Made by a program: the position numbers and the translations under genes
The notes under the pieces: model-generated
Seen by the model: the letters and a program-made list of their open reading frames with translations, nothing else
Told to the model about the DNA's origin: nothing
Database searches by the model: none
Assembly (NCBI RefSeq): GCF_016107395.1
Contig: NZ_JAAIKO010000041.1
Coordinates: 1-64,000, forward strand
DNA: 64,000 nt
DNA from: Streptomyces fildesensis
Lineage (GTDB): Bacteria; Actinomycetota; Actinomycetes; Streptomycetales; Streptomycetaceae
Reading direction: 5' to 3'
Part shown: piece by piece, positions 23,529-31,877 of the stretch
Numbering within the stretch: the first letter of the stretch is position 1
How the letters are laid out: every line of letters starts with the position of its first letter

Positions 23529-24359
23529 TCAGGCAACCACCTCGGCGAGGAGCTCGTCCTCGGAACTGCCGCGCTTCCAGTAGCCGGTGAAGGTGATCGC
23601 CCGCCGGTCGAACCCGCGCTCGGAGACGAGATGGCGGCGCAGCGCCTTGACCGTCCCCGACTCCCCCGCGATCCAGGCGTACCGCGTGCTCCCGGGCAGT
23701 TCCGCCGCGCGCACCGCCTCCAGGACCGGAGGCGCGGCGTCGCCGATGAGCCAGGTCACCACGGTGTCGGCCCGGCTGGGCAGTTCGCGGCGGTCGTCCG
23801 CGTGCGGGATCTCGATCCAGACCTTCGCGGGCAGGTCGGGCGGCAGCCAGGCCAGGATGCCGGCGACGGCCGGCAGGGCGGTGGCGTCGGCCGTGAGCAG
23901 GACCGCGTCGGTACCGGGCGGCGGCCGGAAGTCGATGCCCCCGTTGTCCTCCTCGACCGCGCCGAGGATGGTGACCCGGTCGCCGGGGCGGGCGGCCTGC
24001 GCCCAGCGGGAGGCAGGACCGATGTCGCCGTGCAGCGCGAAGTCGACGTCCAGTTCGGCGGGCCGGCCGTCCGGCTCCCCCGCGTCGCGCAGTTCGGCGA
24101 CGGTGTAGGTGCGCATGAGGCCGCGGACCTCGGGGTCGAGGGCACGCCAGGCCGTGAACCAGTCGGGGTCGGACGGGTCGGGCATGACCGGGGCGTCCTG
24201 GCCGCGCTGCGGCAGGAACAGCTTGAACCGCTGGTCCCGGCCGCCGGAGGCGAGCAGGGCCAGGTCGGTGCCGCCGAAGGTGACCCGCACGAAGTCGGGT
24301 GCGCGCCGGGCCGTCCGCAGGACCCGCAGCGCGAAGAACCGGAAGGGCAGTTCGCTCAT
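23529..24359 (-). CDS. Siderophore-interacting protein (FAD-dependent ferric-siderophore reductase)
   Basis: A 276-residue SIP-family reductase, which releases iron by reducing ferric siderophores in the cytoplasm using FAD and NAD(P)H. The FAD-binding barrel carries the LMRTYTVAELR motif near residue 80 (RxYT-type), and the C-terminal SIP domain has DAVLLTADATALPAVAGIL and YAWIAGESGTVKALRRHL. Its ATG overlaps the stop of the binding-protein gene (ATGA), so the two are translationally coupled. Iron regulation through the box at 25409-25427 is likely. Confidence 0.94.
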   Translation of the reverse strand: MSELPFRFFALRVLRTARRAPDFVRVTFGGTDLALLASGGRDQRFKLFLPQRGQDAPVMPDPSDPDWFTAWRALDPEVRGLMRTYTVAELRDAGEPDGRPAELDVDFALHGDIGPASRWAQAARPGDRVTILGAVEEDNGGIDFRPPPGTDAVLLTADATALPAVAGILAWLPPDLPAKVWIEIPHADDRRELPSRADTVVTWLIGDAAPPVLEAVRAAELPGSTRYAWIAGESGTVKALRRHLVSERGFDRRAITFTGYWKRGSSEDELLAEVVA

Positions 24360-25378
24360 GCGACCTTCACCGCCTTCTCGACCGCGGCGGCCAGCCGCTC
24401 GATCAGCGGGGCCGCGCCGGCGTAGGAGAAGCGCGGTTCACTGGCCCACGGGGTGATCTGGCCGGCCTTGACGGCGGGGAGCTGGGCCCAGGTGGGCTTC
24501 GCGGCGAGGTCCTTGGGCTGGAGCGCGGCCGTGCGGTCGTCGAGCAGGATCAGGTCGGCGGGGTACTTGTCGGCGTTCTCCCAGCTGAGGTTCTCGAAGA
24601 AGCCGCCGGTGACCTTGCCGGGCGTGATGATGTCCACGCCGAGGGAGCGGAAGTAGCTCAGGTCCGCGTAGACGCCGGGCGTGGAGACGTACAGCAGGTC
24701 GGCGCTGCCGGAGGCGGCGAGGACCTTGAGGCCGCCCTTGGCCTTGGCCGCGCGGCGCAGGGTCTCGGCGGCCTTCTCGAAACGGGCCTTGGCGTCGGTG
24801 ACCTTCGCGGCCTTCAGGTCGGCGCCGAGGGACGCGGCGAGTTCGGCGTAGCGCCGGATCAGCTCGGTGAGGCTGACACCGGCGACGGTGAAGGCGACGC
24901 TCGGCGCCAGCGAGAGGATCTTCTTCTTGCTGTCGTCCGGCACGTACCACAGGGCGTCGGGCTGGTACATGTTGGTGACCAGCAGGTCGGGAGCAAGAGC
25001 CGCGTACTTCTCGACGTTGAACTCGCCCCAGGCGTTGCCCAGGACGGTCACCTTGGCGACATCGAGGTCGCCGGCCTGGGGATCGGCCTTGCCGTCCTTG
25101 AGCTTGGTGGGGCCGAAGACCCCGACGCACTCGACACCGAAGTCGTGCAGGGCGGCCGCGGCCGCGGTGAAGGCCACCACGCGCGCGGGGGTGCCGGCCG
25201 ACTTGGCCGTCGCACCGCGGTCGTCCCGGAAGCTCCACGGTCCCTTGGCCCGGTCCGGCTCCGAGGTCGTTCTCCCGCCGCCGCCCCCGCAGGCGGCGAC
25301 GAGCGCGCCCAGGCCGAGGGCGCCGCCCGCGGTGAGCAGGGCGCGGCGGGAGGGGGACGCGGAGCGGGGGGTGTGCAT
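24356..25378 (-). CDS. Iron-siderophore ABC transporter substrate-binding lipoprotein
   Basis: A 340-residue periplasmic-binding-type lipoprotein of the FepB/FecB class (TroA-like fold). The N-terminus has a twin-arginine-like SRRALLTAGGALGLGALVAA stretch running into the lipobox cysteine. The long rigid helix and two lobes are seen in VVAFTAAAAALHDFGVECVG and WAQLPAVKAGQITPWASEPR. It is the first gene of a two-gene minus-strand operon with the SIP reductase. It is divergent from the permease/ATPase genes across an iron box. Confidence 0.94.
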   Translation of the reverse strand: MHTPRSASPSRRALLTAGGALGLGALVAACGGGGGRTTSEPDRAKGPWSFRDDRGATAKSAGTPARVVAFTAAAAALHDFGVECVGVFGPTKLKDGKADPQAGDLDVAKVTVLGNAWGEFNVEKYAALAPDLLVTNMYQPDALWYVPDDSKKKILSLAPSVAFTVAGVSLTELIRRYAELAASLGADLKAAKVTDAKARFEKAAETLRRAAKAKGGLKVLAASGSADLLYVSTPGVYADLSYFRSLGVDIITPGKVTGGFFENLSWENADKYPADLILLDDRTAALQPKDLAAKPTWAQLPAVKAGQITPWASEPRFSYAGAAPLIERLAAAVEKAVKVA

Positions 25379-25408
25379 GGCGAGCGCTTCTCTCTCGGGG
25401 AGGTGATG

Positions 25409-25427
25409 TGAGGGTAGGCTAACCTAA
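25409..25427. promoter_or_regulatory. Iron box (DmdR/IdeR operator)
   Basis: TGAGGGTAGGCTAACCTAA matches the 19-bp DmdR1/IdeR consensus TTAGGTTAGGCTCACCTAA at 16 positions. It lies between the divergent binding-protein and permease genes, so a single operator should repress both directions when iron is plentiful. Confidence 0.88.
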
Positions 25428-25431
25428 CTGC

Positions 25432-26478
25432 ATGTTGGCAGACAGTCCCGCCCACGCACCGGCGGCCGAGAGAGCCGCCCCCCGGCGGCATGACGCGACC
25501 CGCGCCGCGGGGCTGCTCGCAGCGACCGGCGTCCTGGTGCTGATCGCGGTCGCGAGCGTCGCGACCGGCGCCAAACCGATCCCGCTCGACCAGGTCTGGC
25601 ACGGGCTGTTCCACAGCACCGGCACGAGCACCGATGTCGTCGTCCGCGAACTGCGGGTGCCGCGCACCCTGCTCGGGCTGCTGGTCGGCGCCGGGCTCGG
25701 ACTGGCGGGCGCCATCATGCAGGCGCTGACCCGCAACCCGCTGGCCGACCCCGGGCTGCTCGGCGTCAACGCCGGGGCCTCGGCCGCCGTCGTCTCGGCC
25801 ATCAGCTTCCTGGGCGTCACCTCGCTGACGGGGTACGTCTGGTTCGCCTTCCTCGGCGCCGCTGCCGTATCGGTCCTGGTGTACGCGCTCGGCGGCAGCC
25901 GGGGAGCGACCCCGGTGCGGCTGGCACTGGCCGGCACCGCCCTCACCGCCGCGCTCTACGGCTACGTCAACGCCGTCGAACTGCTGGACACCGCGGCCCT
26001 GGACACCATGCGCTTCTGGACGGTCGGTTCGCTCGCGTCCGCGACCATGACCGTCGTCGCCCAGGTCGCGCCGTTCATCGGCGCCGGAGTGCTGCTCGCC
26101 CTCGCCCTGGCCCGCCCGCTCAACGCGATCGCACTCGGCGACGACACCGCACGGGCCCTGGGCACCTCGCTGACCCGGACCCGTGTGCTGGCGATGGCCG
26201 CCATCACCCTGCTGTGCGGGGCCGCGACCGCCGCCTGCGGGCCGATCGTCTTCATCGGTCTGATGGTGCCGCACATCGTCCGCTCGATCACCGGCCCCGA
26301 CCTGCGCTGGACGCTTCCGTACGCCGCGATCCTGTCGCCCGTCCTGCTGCTCGGCGCGGACATCGCCGGCCGGCTGGTCGCACGCCCCGGCGAGCTGCAG
26401 GCCGGCATCATCACCGCCCTGATCGGCGGGCCCGTCTTCATCCACCTTGTACGCCGCCGAAGGATGGCCCAGCTGTGA
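25432..26478 (+). CDS. FecCD-family siderophore ABC permease 1
   Basis: A 348-residue BtuC/FecCD permease with about ten transmembrane helices. Hallmarks are ELRVPRTLLGLLVGAGLGLA, IMQALTRNPLADPGLLGVNA and the cytoplasmic coupling helix region GTSLTRTRVLAMAAITLLCG, followed by FIGLMVPHIVR. ATG 25432 lies only 4 bases after the iron box, leaving no room for a normal ribosome binding site, so the mRNA may be leaderless. Its stop overlaps the next start (GTGA). Confidence 0.95.
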   Translation: MLADSPAHAPAAERAAPRRHDATRAAGLLAATGVLVLIAVASVATGAKPIPLDQVWHGLFHSTGTSTDVVVRELRVPRTLLGLLVGAGLGLAGAIMQALTRNPLADPGLLGVNAGASAAVVSAISFLGVTSLTGYVWFAFLGAAAVSVLVYALGGSRGATPVRLALAGTALTAALYGYVNAVELLDTAALDTMRFWTVGSLASATMTVVAQVAPFIGAGVLLALALARPLNAIALGDDTARALGTSLTRTRVLAMAAITLLCGAATAACGPIVFIGLMVPHIVRSITGPDLRWTLPYAAILSPVLLLGADIAGRLVARPGELQAGIITALIGGPVFIHLVRRRRMAQL

Positions 26479-27509
26479 GAGGTTCCGTACTGCGCTCCCG
26501 GGGCGGGCTGTCGGTCCGCCTCGACACCCGGGCCGCCGGTGTCGTCCTGCTGCTCGCCGTCCTGGCGGCGGCACTCGCGGTGGCGCTCATCGGCACCGGG
26601 GACTACCCGATGTCACCCGGTGAGGTGCTCAGCACCCTGACCGGGGGCGGCACCGCCGCCCAGGAGTTCATCGTCAACGATGTACGGCTGCCGCGCGTCC
26701 TGGTCGGGCTGCTCGTCGGCGCGGCCCTGGGCATCGCCGGCGCGGTGTTCCAGAGCGTCTCCCGCAATCCGCTCGGCAGTCCCGACGTGATCGGTCTCGG
26801 CCAGGGCGCCGCGGCCGGCGCGCTCACCGTCATCGTGCTCTTCCACGGCGGAACGTACGCCGTCACGGGCGGGGCCTTCGCCGGGGCGCTGGTCACCGGG
26901 ACCGCCGTCTATCTGCTGGCGTGGAAACGCGGCATCCACGGGTACCGCCTCGTCCTCGTCGGAATCGGCGCGGCGGCCGTGCTCGGCGCGGTCAACGGCT
27001 ATCTGCTCACCCGGGCCGACTACGTCGACGCCGCCCGCGCCGTCGTCTGGCTGACCGGGTCGCTCGACGGCCGGGACTGGACGCAGGTCTGGCCGCTGCT
27101 CATCACCTGCGCGGTCCTCGTCCCGCTGGTGCTCGGCCGCGGCCGGGCGCTGCGCATGATCGAGCTGGGCGACGACGCCGCGTACGCGCTGGGGGTCCGG
27201 GTGGAACGCACCCGGCTGGTGCTGATGTCCGCCGCCGTCCTGCTCACCGCGGCCGCCACCGCCGCCGCGGGCCCGGTCGCCTTCGTCGCCCTCACCGCGC
27301 CGCAGCTCGCCCGCCGGCTCACCCGCTCCGCCGGCCCCAACCTCCTGGCTGCCGCCTGCATGGGCGCCGCGCTGCTGGTCGGCGCCGACTGGGCGGCCCA
27401 GCGGCTGTTCGGCGACCGCCTGCTGCCGGCCGGCGTGGTCACCGGGATGCTCGGCGGCGGCTATCTGCTGTGGCTGCTGGTCACCGAACGCAAGGCGGGC
27501 CGGATATGA
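26475..27509 (+). CDS. FecCD-family siderophore ABC permease 2
   Basis: A 344-residue second permease of the heterodimer. It shares the family signature with its partner (RLPRVLVGLLVGAALGIAGA; VFQSVSRNPLGSPDVIGLGQ) and ends with FVALTAPQLARRL and the usual last helices. GTG 26475 overlaps the preceding stop and the gene's own stop overlaps the ATPase start, so the three genes are tightly coupled. Paired unequal FecCD permeases are normal for hydroxamate/catecholate siderophore importers. Confidence 0.95.
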   Translation: MRGSVLRSRGGLSVRLDTRAAGVVLLLAVLAAALAVALIGTGDYPMSPGEVLSTLTGGGTAAQEFIVNDVRLPRVLVGLLVGAALGIAGAVFQSVSRNPLGSPDVIGLGQGAAAGALTVIVLFHGGTYAVTGGAFAGALVTGTAVYLLAWKRGIHGYRLVLVGIGAAAVLGAVNGYLLTRADYVDAARAVVWLTGSLDGRDWTQVWPLLITCAVLVPLVLGRGRALRMIELGDDAAYALGVRVERTRLVLMSAAVLLTAAATAAAGPVAFVALTAPQLARRLTRSAGPNLLAAACMGAALLVGADWAAQRLFGDRLLPAGVVTGMLGGGYLLWLLVTERKAGRI

Positions 27510-28393
27510 CACCCGCGAAGAACACCGACAACCGTCCCGCCGGGAAGGACCCCATGCAGCACCGTGCCGGAGCCCCGCGGCTCACCGCCGAGGGCCTCAC
27601 CCTCGCCTACGACGAGCGCGTCATCGCCGAGGACCTCTCGGTCGCGATCCCCGACGGCTCCTTCACCGTCATCGTCGGCCCGAACGCCTGCGGCAAGTCG
27701 ACCCTGTTGCGCGCCCTGTCGCGGATGCTCAGGCCCACGGCGGGTTCCGTGCTGCTCGACGGGCAGGCGATCGGATCGCTCCCCGCGAAGAAGGCCGCAC
27801 GGATCCTCGGGCTGCTCCCCCAGACCTCGGTCGCGCCCGACGGCATCACCGTCGCCGACCTCGTCGCGCGCGGCCGCTATCCACACCAGGGGCTGTTGCG
27901 CCAGTGGTCGCGGGACGACGAACGGATCGTCGACGAGTCGATGGCCGCCACCGCCGTCGGCGACCTCGCCGACCGCTATGTCGACGAGCTCTCCGGCGGG
28001 CAGCGCCAGCGCGTCTGGATCGCCATGGCGCTCGCCCAGCAGACCCCGCTGCTGCTGCTCGACGAGCCGACGACGTACCTCGACATCCAGCACCAGATCG
28101 AGATCCTCGACCTCTGCGCCGATCTGCACGAGCAGCAGGGCCGCACCCTCGTCGCCGTCCTCCACGACCTCAACCACGCCGCCCGGTACGCCACGCACCT
28201 CATCGCGCTGCGGGACGGAAAGGTCGTGGCCGAGGGCGCACCGCGGGACATCGTGACCGCGGACCTGGTGGAACGGGTCTTCGGGCTGCGCTGCCAGGTC
28301 ATCGGCGACCCCGAGACCGGCACCCCGCTCGTCGTCCCCACCGCGCGCCGCACCCGTACGGCGGGTGCGGCGCCCGTGGCGGTGAGCGGCTGA
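27506..28393 (+). CDS. Siderophore ABC transporter ATP-binding protein
   Basis: A 295-residue FecE/FhuC-type ATPase. Walker A is GPNACGKST near residue 55, the signature is LSGGQRQR, Walker B LLLLDEPTTYLD, and the switch histidine is in AVLHDLNHA. The N-terminal extension of about 20 residues before the ABC fold is longer than usual; an internal ATG at 27554 is a possible alternative start, but ATGA overlap at 27506 favours the long form. It completes a full importer with the two permeases and the divergent binding protein. Confidence 0.95.
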   Translation: MTPAKNTDNRPAGKDPMQHRAGAPRLTAEGLTLAYDERVIAEDLSVAIPDGSFTVIVGPNACGKSTLLRALSRMLRPTAGSVLLDGQAIGSLPAKKAARILGLLPQTSVAPDGITVADLVARGRYPHQGLLRQWSRDDERIVDESMAATAVGDLADRYVDELSGGQRQRVWIAMALAQQTPLLLLDEPTTYLDIQHQIEILDLCADLHEQQGRTLVAVLHDLNHAARYATHLIALRDGKVVAEGAPRDIVTADLVERVFGLRCQVIGDPETGTPLVVPTARRTRTAGAAPVAVSG

Positions 28394-28416
28394 GGCGGGG
28401 CCCGGTCAGGGTGAGG

Positions 28417-29943
28417 TCACTCGTCCGCGACCCAGCTGCCGTGGAAGCCGAGCGGCACCCGTGCCGGCAGATGGATGCGGGCGAGCGGCTTCCCGGTGAA
28501 GTCCTGCGCGGACAGGATCACCAGGTCGGACGCTCCGCGGTCCGGGTTGTGCACATACGCCAGCGTGTAGCCGTCGTCCTCGGCCGCCGTCGGGTGCGGA
28601 TCGCAGCCGTGCCGGGAGACGAAGACCGCCTCACCGGCCGCGGCGTCCTTCGGCAGCCGGTGCACCTGTGAGGTGCCGCGGACCAGGTCCTGCTTGATCA
28701 GCGCGTTGCTGAACGACTCGTCGGGCGGGACGCCGTCGACCGTCTCGTAGGCCGTGAACATCTCGGCGGCCGCCGCCGAGTAGCCGTACCGGTGCCGCCG
28801 GGAGACCATCGTCTCGTTGACCCGGGGGAACTCCTGCGGGCGGTCGTCGAGTCGGGCGAACCGCACCTGGCCGTGCGCCAGGTCGATGGTCCACCGGTTC
28901 AGTGACGGGGTGGTGAACGACGAGGGACCGTCGGAGCCCCGCCCGTCGACGTAGAAGGGGGCCGGGTAGGTGGTGATGTCCACGACCACCGAGTCGCCCT
29001 CGTCGTAGGCGTTGAGGGTGTGCGAGTGGAAGTAGGGCGGCACCTCGAACCAGCGGATCCGCCCGCCGTCGCGCGGCAGCACCCCGACCCGTGACGGATG
29101 GTTGTCGTTCCAGATGTACGGCACCAGCTTGCCCGCCTCCGCGGCCACCGGGTCGAACGTGACGGGGATGTCGAAGATGATCACGTACTTCCTGGTGAGC
29201 GCGAAGTCGTGCATCATCGGGCTGTCCGCCACCGGGATCCGGGTGGTCCTGACCACCCGTCCCGCATGGTCGACCACGAGGTGCCGGATGTGGTCCCACG
29301 TCGGGTAGTAGGTGACGGCGTGCAGCTCACCGGCGTGGGCGTCGTACTTGGTGTGCGCGGTGTACGGGCCGTTCAACGTCCCGCCGAAGTCGTACGTGCC
29401 GACGGTGTTGAGTTCCTCGTCGAGCTCGTAGGGCAGCGGCCCGCTCTCCTGCAGCGCCAGCACGCGGCCCTTGTGCGCGATGACATGGGTGTTGTTCGCG
29501 AAGTCGTTCTCCGGAACCGGACCGTGGTACGGCTCGCCCAGCTTCTTGGCCACACCGGACGAACGGATCCAGCGGTTGCGGTACCACTCGGCTCGGCCGT
29601 CGCGCAGCCGGACGCCGTGCACCATGCCCTCGCCGAGCATGAAGTGATGCGCCCGGGGGTCCTCGAGACCGAGTACGTTCGGGCCGTTCCGCAGATAGCG
29701 GCCGTTCAGTTCACGGGGGACGCGGCCGGTGACCGGCAGGTCGAACGCCGCCACCTCCTTCGTCACCGGTGCGAAGGCCCCCTGGAGGAACGGGAAGCTG
29801 CTGCCGCCACCCGCCCCTGCCCTCGTCGCCGCGCCGGCCGACGTCAGCCCGGCGGACCCGCCGCCGACCAGCTGTGCCGCGAAACCCCCCGCCGCCACGA
29901 TCGCCGCGCTGCGTACTACGTCCCGTCGAGTGTGACCCTTCAT
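28417..29943 (-). CDS. Exported carotenoid oxygenase (RPE65/CCO family)
   Basis: A 508-residue carotenoid-cleavage/stilbene-oxygenase-like enzyme with a twin-arginine signal (TRRDVVRSAAIVAAGGFAAQ), so it is probably exported folded. Four iron-ligand histidines of the seven-bladed propeller are visible in context: AHTKYDAHAG, MMHDFALTRKY, HSHTLNAYDEGD and the C-terminal GFHGSWVADE. Family members oxidatively split conjugated double bonds of carotenoids, retinoids or stilbenes using non-heme Fe(II). ATG 29943 has GGGGAG about 9 bases upstream. A second family member at 44066-45547 lacks a signal. Confidence 0.92.
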   Translation of the reverse strand: MKGHTRRDVVRSAAIVAAGGFAAQLVGGGSAGLTSAGAATRAGAGGGSSFPFLQGAFAPVTKEVAAFDLPVTGRVPRELNGRYLRNGPNVLGLEDPRAHHFMLGEGMVHGVRLRDGRAEWYRNRWIRSSGVAKKLGEPYHGPVPENDFANNTHVIAHKGRVLALQESGPLPYELDEELNTVGTYDFGGTLNGPYTAHTKYDAHAGELHAVTYYPTWDHIRHLVVDHAGRVVRTTRIPVADSPMMHDFALTRKYVIIFDIPVTFDPVAAEAGKLVPYIWNDNHPSRVGVLPRDGGRIRWFEVPPYFHSHTLNAYDEGDSVVVDITTYPAPFYVDGRGSDGPSSFTTPSLNRWTIDLAHGQVRFARLDDRPQEFPRVNETMVSRRHRYGYSAAAAEMFTAYETVDGVPPDESFSNALIKQDLVRGTSQVHRLPKDAAAGEAVFVSRHGCDPHPTAAEDDGYTLAYVHNPDRGASDLVILSAQDFTGKPLARIHLPARVPLGFHGSWVADE

Positions 29944-30080
29944 CGCTGGACTCCCCGTGCTCGCTCGTACTTGCTGACATGCACGAGTCTGCGACAGGAA
30001 GACGGCCAGGTCAGTGGGGTTGGGCACCCGGCGATGGTGGTGCCGGACCCCCTATCGGCGCGTGGGGTCCGAGCCCCGCG

Positions 30081-30785
30081 TCAGGCGGCGGGCAGGCGCC
30101 GGCCCGGACGGCGGAAGTGCTCGTACGGCGGGTGCGCCTTGAAGCAGATGTCGAACTGCATGCGGTGGACCGACGGGTCCGGCCGCAACTCCCAACTGAG
30201 CATGGAGACCAGGACCGAGTGGCCTTTGGGAACGTTCTCCTCCCGCAGCCCCCGTCCCGCCGCGAACTCGAACTGGGTGGAGGCCGAGGCGAGGACGTCC
30301 CGGCTGCCGGTCAGGAAGAGGGTGCTCGCGTGCACGGCGGGACGCAGCCAGTCCCGGTTCTCGTCGTCGTTCCTCCGCTCCAGCCAGGTGGCGTGGTCGC
30401 GGTTGGTCCGGGCCTCGTCGGTGCGCACGGTGACCGGTCTGCCGTTGACCAGCCTGCGCCGCAGCTCGGGCCACTTCGTGACGCGCAGTCCCAGCGAGTG
30501 ATGGACCAGGACCAGGTCGACCCGGCCGCCGCAGCTCTCGATGAGGTTCTCGTACTCCCCCAGGGGCGTGCCTTTGCGCAGCGGCACATGCACGATCGTG
30601 CGGGGCGAGTACGCCGCGAACGAGAACAGCGCCGCGAGCCGCGCCAGCCCCTCATGGTCACCGATCAGACAGCCGTACCCGTCCGGATTGCCGAGCGCCG
30701 TGTGCCGCAGCGGTTCCCACGGCTGGACGACGCGGTACTCCACCGGCCCGATCCGGGGCCGGAACTCCCGCACCTTCAACTGCAT
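30081..30785 (-). CDS. Protein of unknown function (234 aa)
   Basis: A soluble protein with no signal peptide or membrane helix and no domain I recognise. Ordered-looking segments include LKVREFRPRIGPVEYRVVQP, FAAYSPRTIVHVPLRKGTPL and a C-terminal HRMQFDICFKAHPPYEHFRR. ATG 30785 is the first start that gives sensible sequence. It overlaps the 3' end of the ferritin-like gene by about 130 bases in a different frame, unusual for this genome, so either this start or the neighbour's end may be wrong. It follows the ferritin-like gene on the same strand and could share its transcript. Confidence 0.65.
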   Translation of the reverse strand: MQLKVREFRPRIGPVEYRVVQPWEPLRHTALGNPDGYGCLIGDHEGLARLAALFSFAAYSPRTIVHVPLRKGTPLGEYENLIESCGGRVDLVLVHHSLGLRVTKWPELRRRLVNGRPVTVRTDEARTNRDHATWLERRNDDENRDWLRPAVHASTLFLTGSRDVLASASTQFEFAAGRGLREENVPKGHSVLVSMLSWELRPDPSVHRMQFDICFKAHPPYEHFRRPGRRLPAA

Positions 30786-31557
30786 CCGTGGTCTCCCATG
30801 AGCCCAGACCGGCGCCCGGCGGCAATTCTCCGCAAGGCGATTTCGGCAGGATGTCGGCGACGACGTCCGAGGACGACCGCATGACATCGGCGATGAACCG
30901 GCGCCGCGGCAGCCCGAGATCGCGCAGCGCCGACCCGTGGTCCCAGGCGACGACGACGGTGGCACCGAGCAGCAGCAGCCGCCAGCCGGTCATCACGAGG
31001 ACGCGCAGCGCCCCGGGCAGTACGCCGAGCGCCTCCCGCAGCCGCAGACAGTGGAACGGGACGTGCCGCCGCTCGTCCGCCAGGATCCGCGCCGCGACCT
31101 CGCCGACCAGCGGGTCCCCGGCGCCTTCGCTGACGGCCCGGTAGTACCGCAGGGCCACGACCTCGGCGATCATCAGGACCAGCAACTCAAGTCTCAGGCC
31201 GAGCAGTCTGCGCAGCCGGACGAAGACCGAGTCGCTCCAGTGGGCCGCGATGGTCGGCATCCCGCCCGCGCCGAGCAGCAGCGCCAGCAGTCGCGCGTGG
31301 TTCTGCTCCTCCGCCACGAACAGCCGGACCGCAGCGGCGTAGTCGCGGTCCCCGGCCTCGTCGGCCTTGCGGATCAGATTCGCTCCGTCGCCGTCCTCGC
31401 CGACCTGGAAGCGCTGCAGGCTGCGCGCGAGCGGCCCCGGCAGGCTCGCGCCGGCCGCCCAGTCCGGTTCGCCCTGTGCGCGCCGGCGCTCGATTTCGGC
31501 CTCGAATCCCCGTGTCCAGCCGGCGAATGTGGTCACGCTCATGCTGCCCCCGCTCAT
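30658..31557 (-). CDS. Ferritin-like diiron-carboxylate protein
   Basis: A 299-residue helical protein whose first 235 residues form a ferritin-like four-helix bundle. Paired metal motifs are visible: FVAEEQNHARL and ILADERRHVPFHCL (two E-x-x-H type elements), separated by hydrophobic helices (LELLVLMIAEVVALRYYRAV). Such proteins bind two irons and act in oxidation or hydroxylation; the substrate is unknown. The last 60 residues are Ala/Gly/Arg-rich and run antiparallel in frame to a different gene, so the true end may be earlier and a frameshift is possible. A TTGAACGTGTTCAA operator lies upstream. Confidence 0.75.
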   Translation of the reverse strand: MSGGSMSVTTFAGWTRGFEAEIERRRAQGEPDWAAGASLPGPLARSLQRFQVGEDGDGANLIRKADEAGDRDYAAAVRLFVAEEQNHARLLALLLGAGGMPTIAAHWSDSVFVRLRRLLGLRLELLVLMIAEVVALRYYRAVSEGAGDPLVGEVAARILADERRHVPFHCLRLREALGVLPGALRVLVMTGWRLLLLGATVVVAWDHGSALRDLGLPRRRFIADVMRSSSDVVADILPKSPCGELPPGAGLGSWETTDAVEGAGVPAPDRAGGVPRRPAVGTAAAHGARQSGRVRLSDR

Positions 31558-31592
31558 GCGTCATCTCCGGTGCGATGACGAGGAACATAACA

Positions 31593-31606
31593 TTGAACGT
31601 GTTCAA
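31593..31606. promoter_or_regulatory. Perfect 14-bp palindrome upstream of the ferritin-like gene
   Basis: TTGAACGTGTTCAA lies 36 bases upstream of the ferritin-like start, in the promoter region. Its form (two 6-bp arms, 2-base centre) is typical of TetR-type operators. No TetR gene is adjacent, so the regulator would act from elsewhere. Confidence 0.65.
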
Positions 31607-31831
31607 ATCCTATGGCGGACCGAACCCGGCACGCAGGAGGCATGACGCGGAGGCGGGCGTCGGCCGCAAAGGCGCGGGCGGGTGGACCACACCCCCGTGT
31701 TGGTCCCCCCGCCGGCCTGCCGACCCTTCCCCCGCTGTCCTGAAACGGTTGCTCGGTCGGCGGTGCCCAGCCTCATGGAGGGGGGTGGAGGCCGCAACTC
31801 CTTCCATCACGTTCGAAGTGAGGGCGCGGCG

Positions 31832-31863
31832 GAGCCCCGGTCGTCGGTCGACGACCGGGGCTC
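31832..31863 (-). terminator. Intrinsic terminator-like hairpin after the GH92 gene
   Basis: A perfect 15-bp inverted repeat (GAGCCCCGGTCGTCG / CGACGACCGGGGCTC) separated by two bases lies 15 bases past the stop of the mannosidase gene. In RNA the inner pairs would open to form the loop. Confidence 0.85.
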
Positions 31864-31877
31864 GGAAGGACGGTTGA

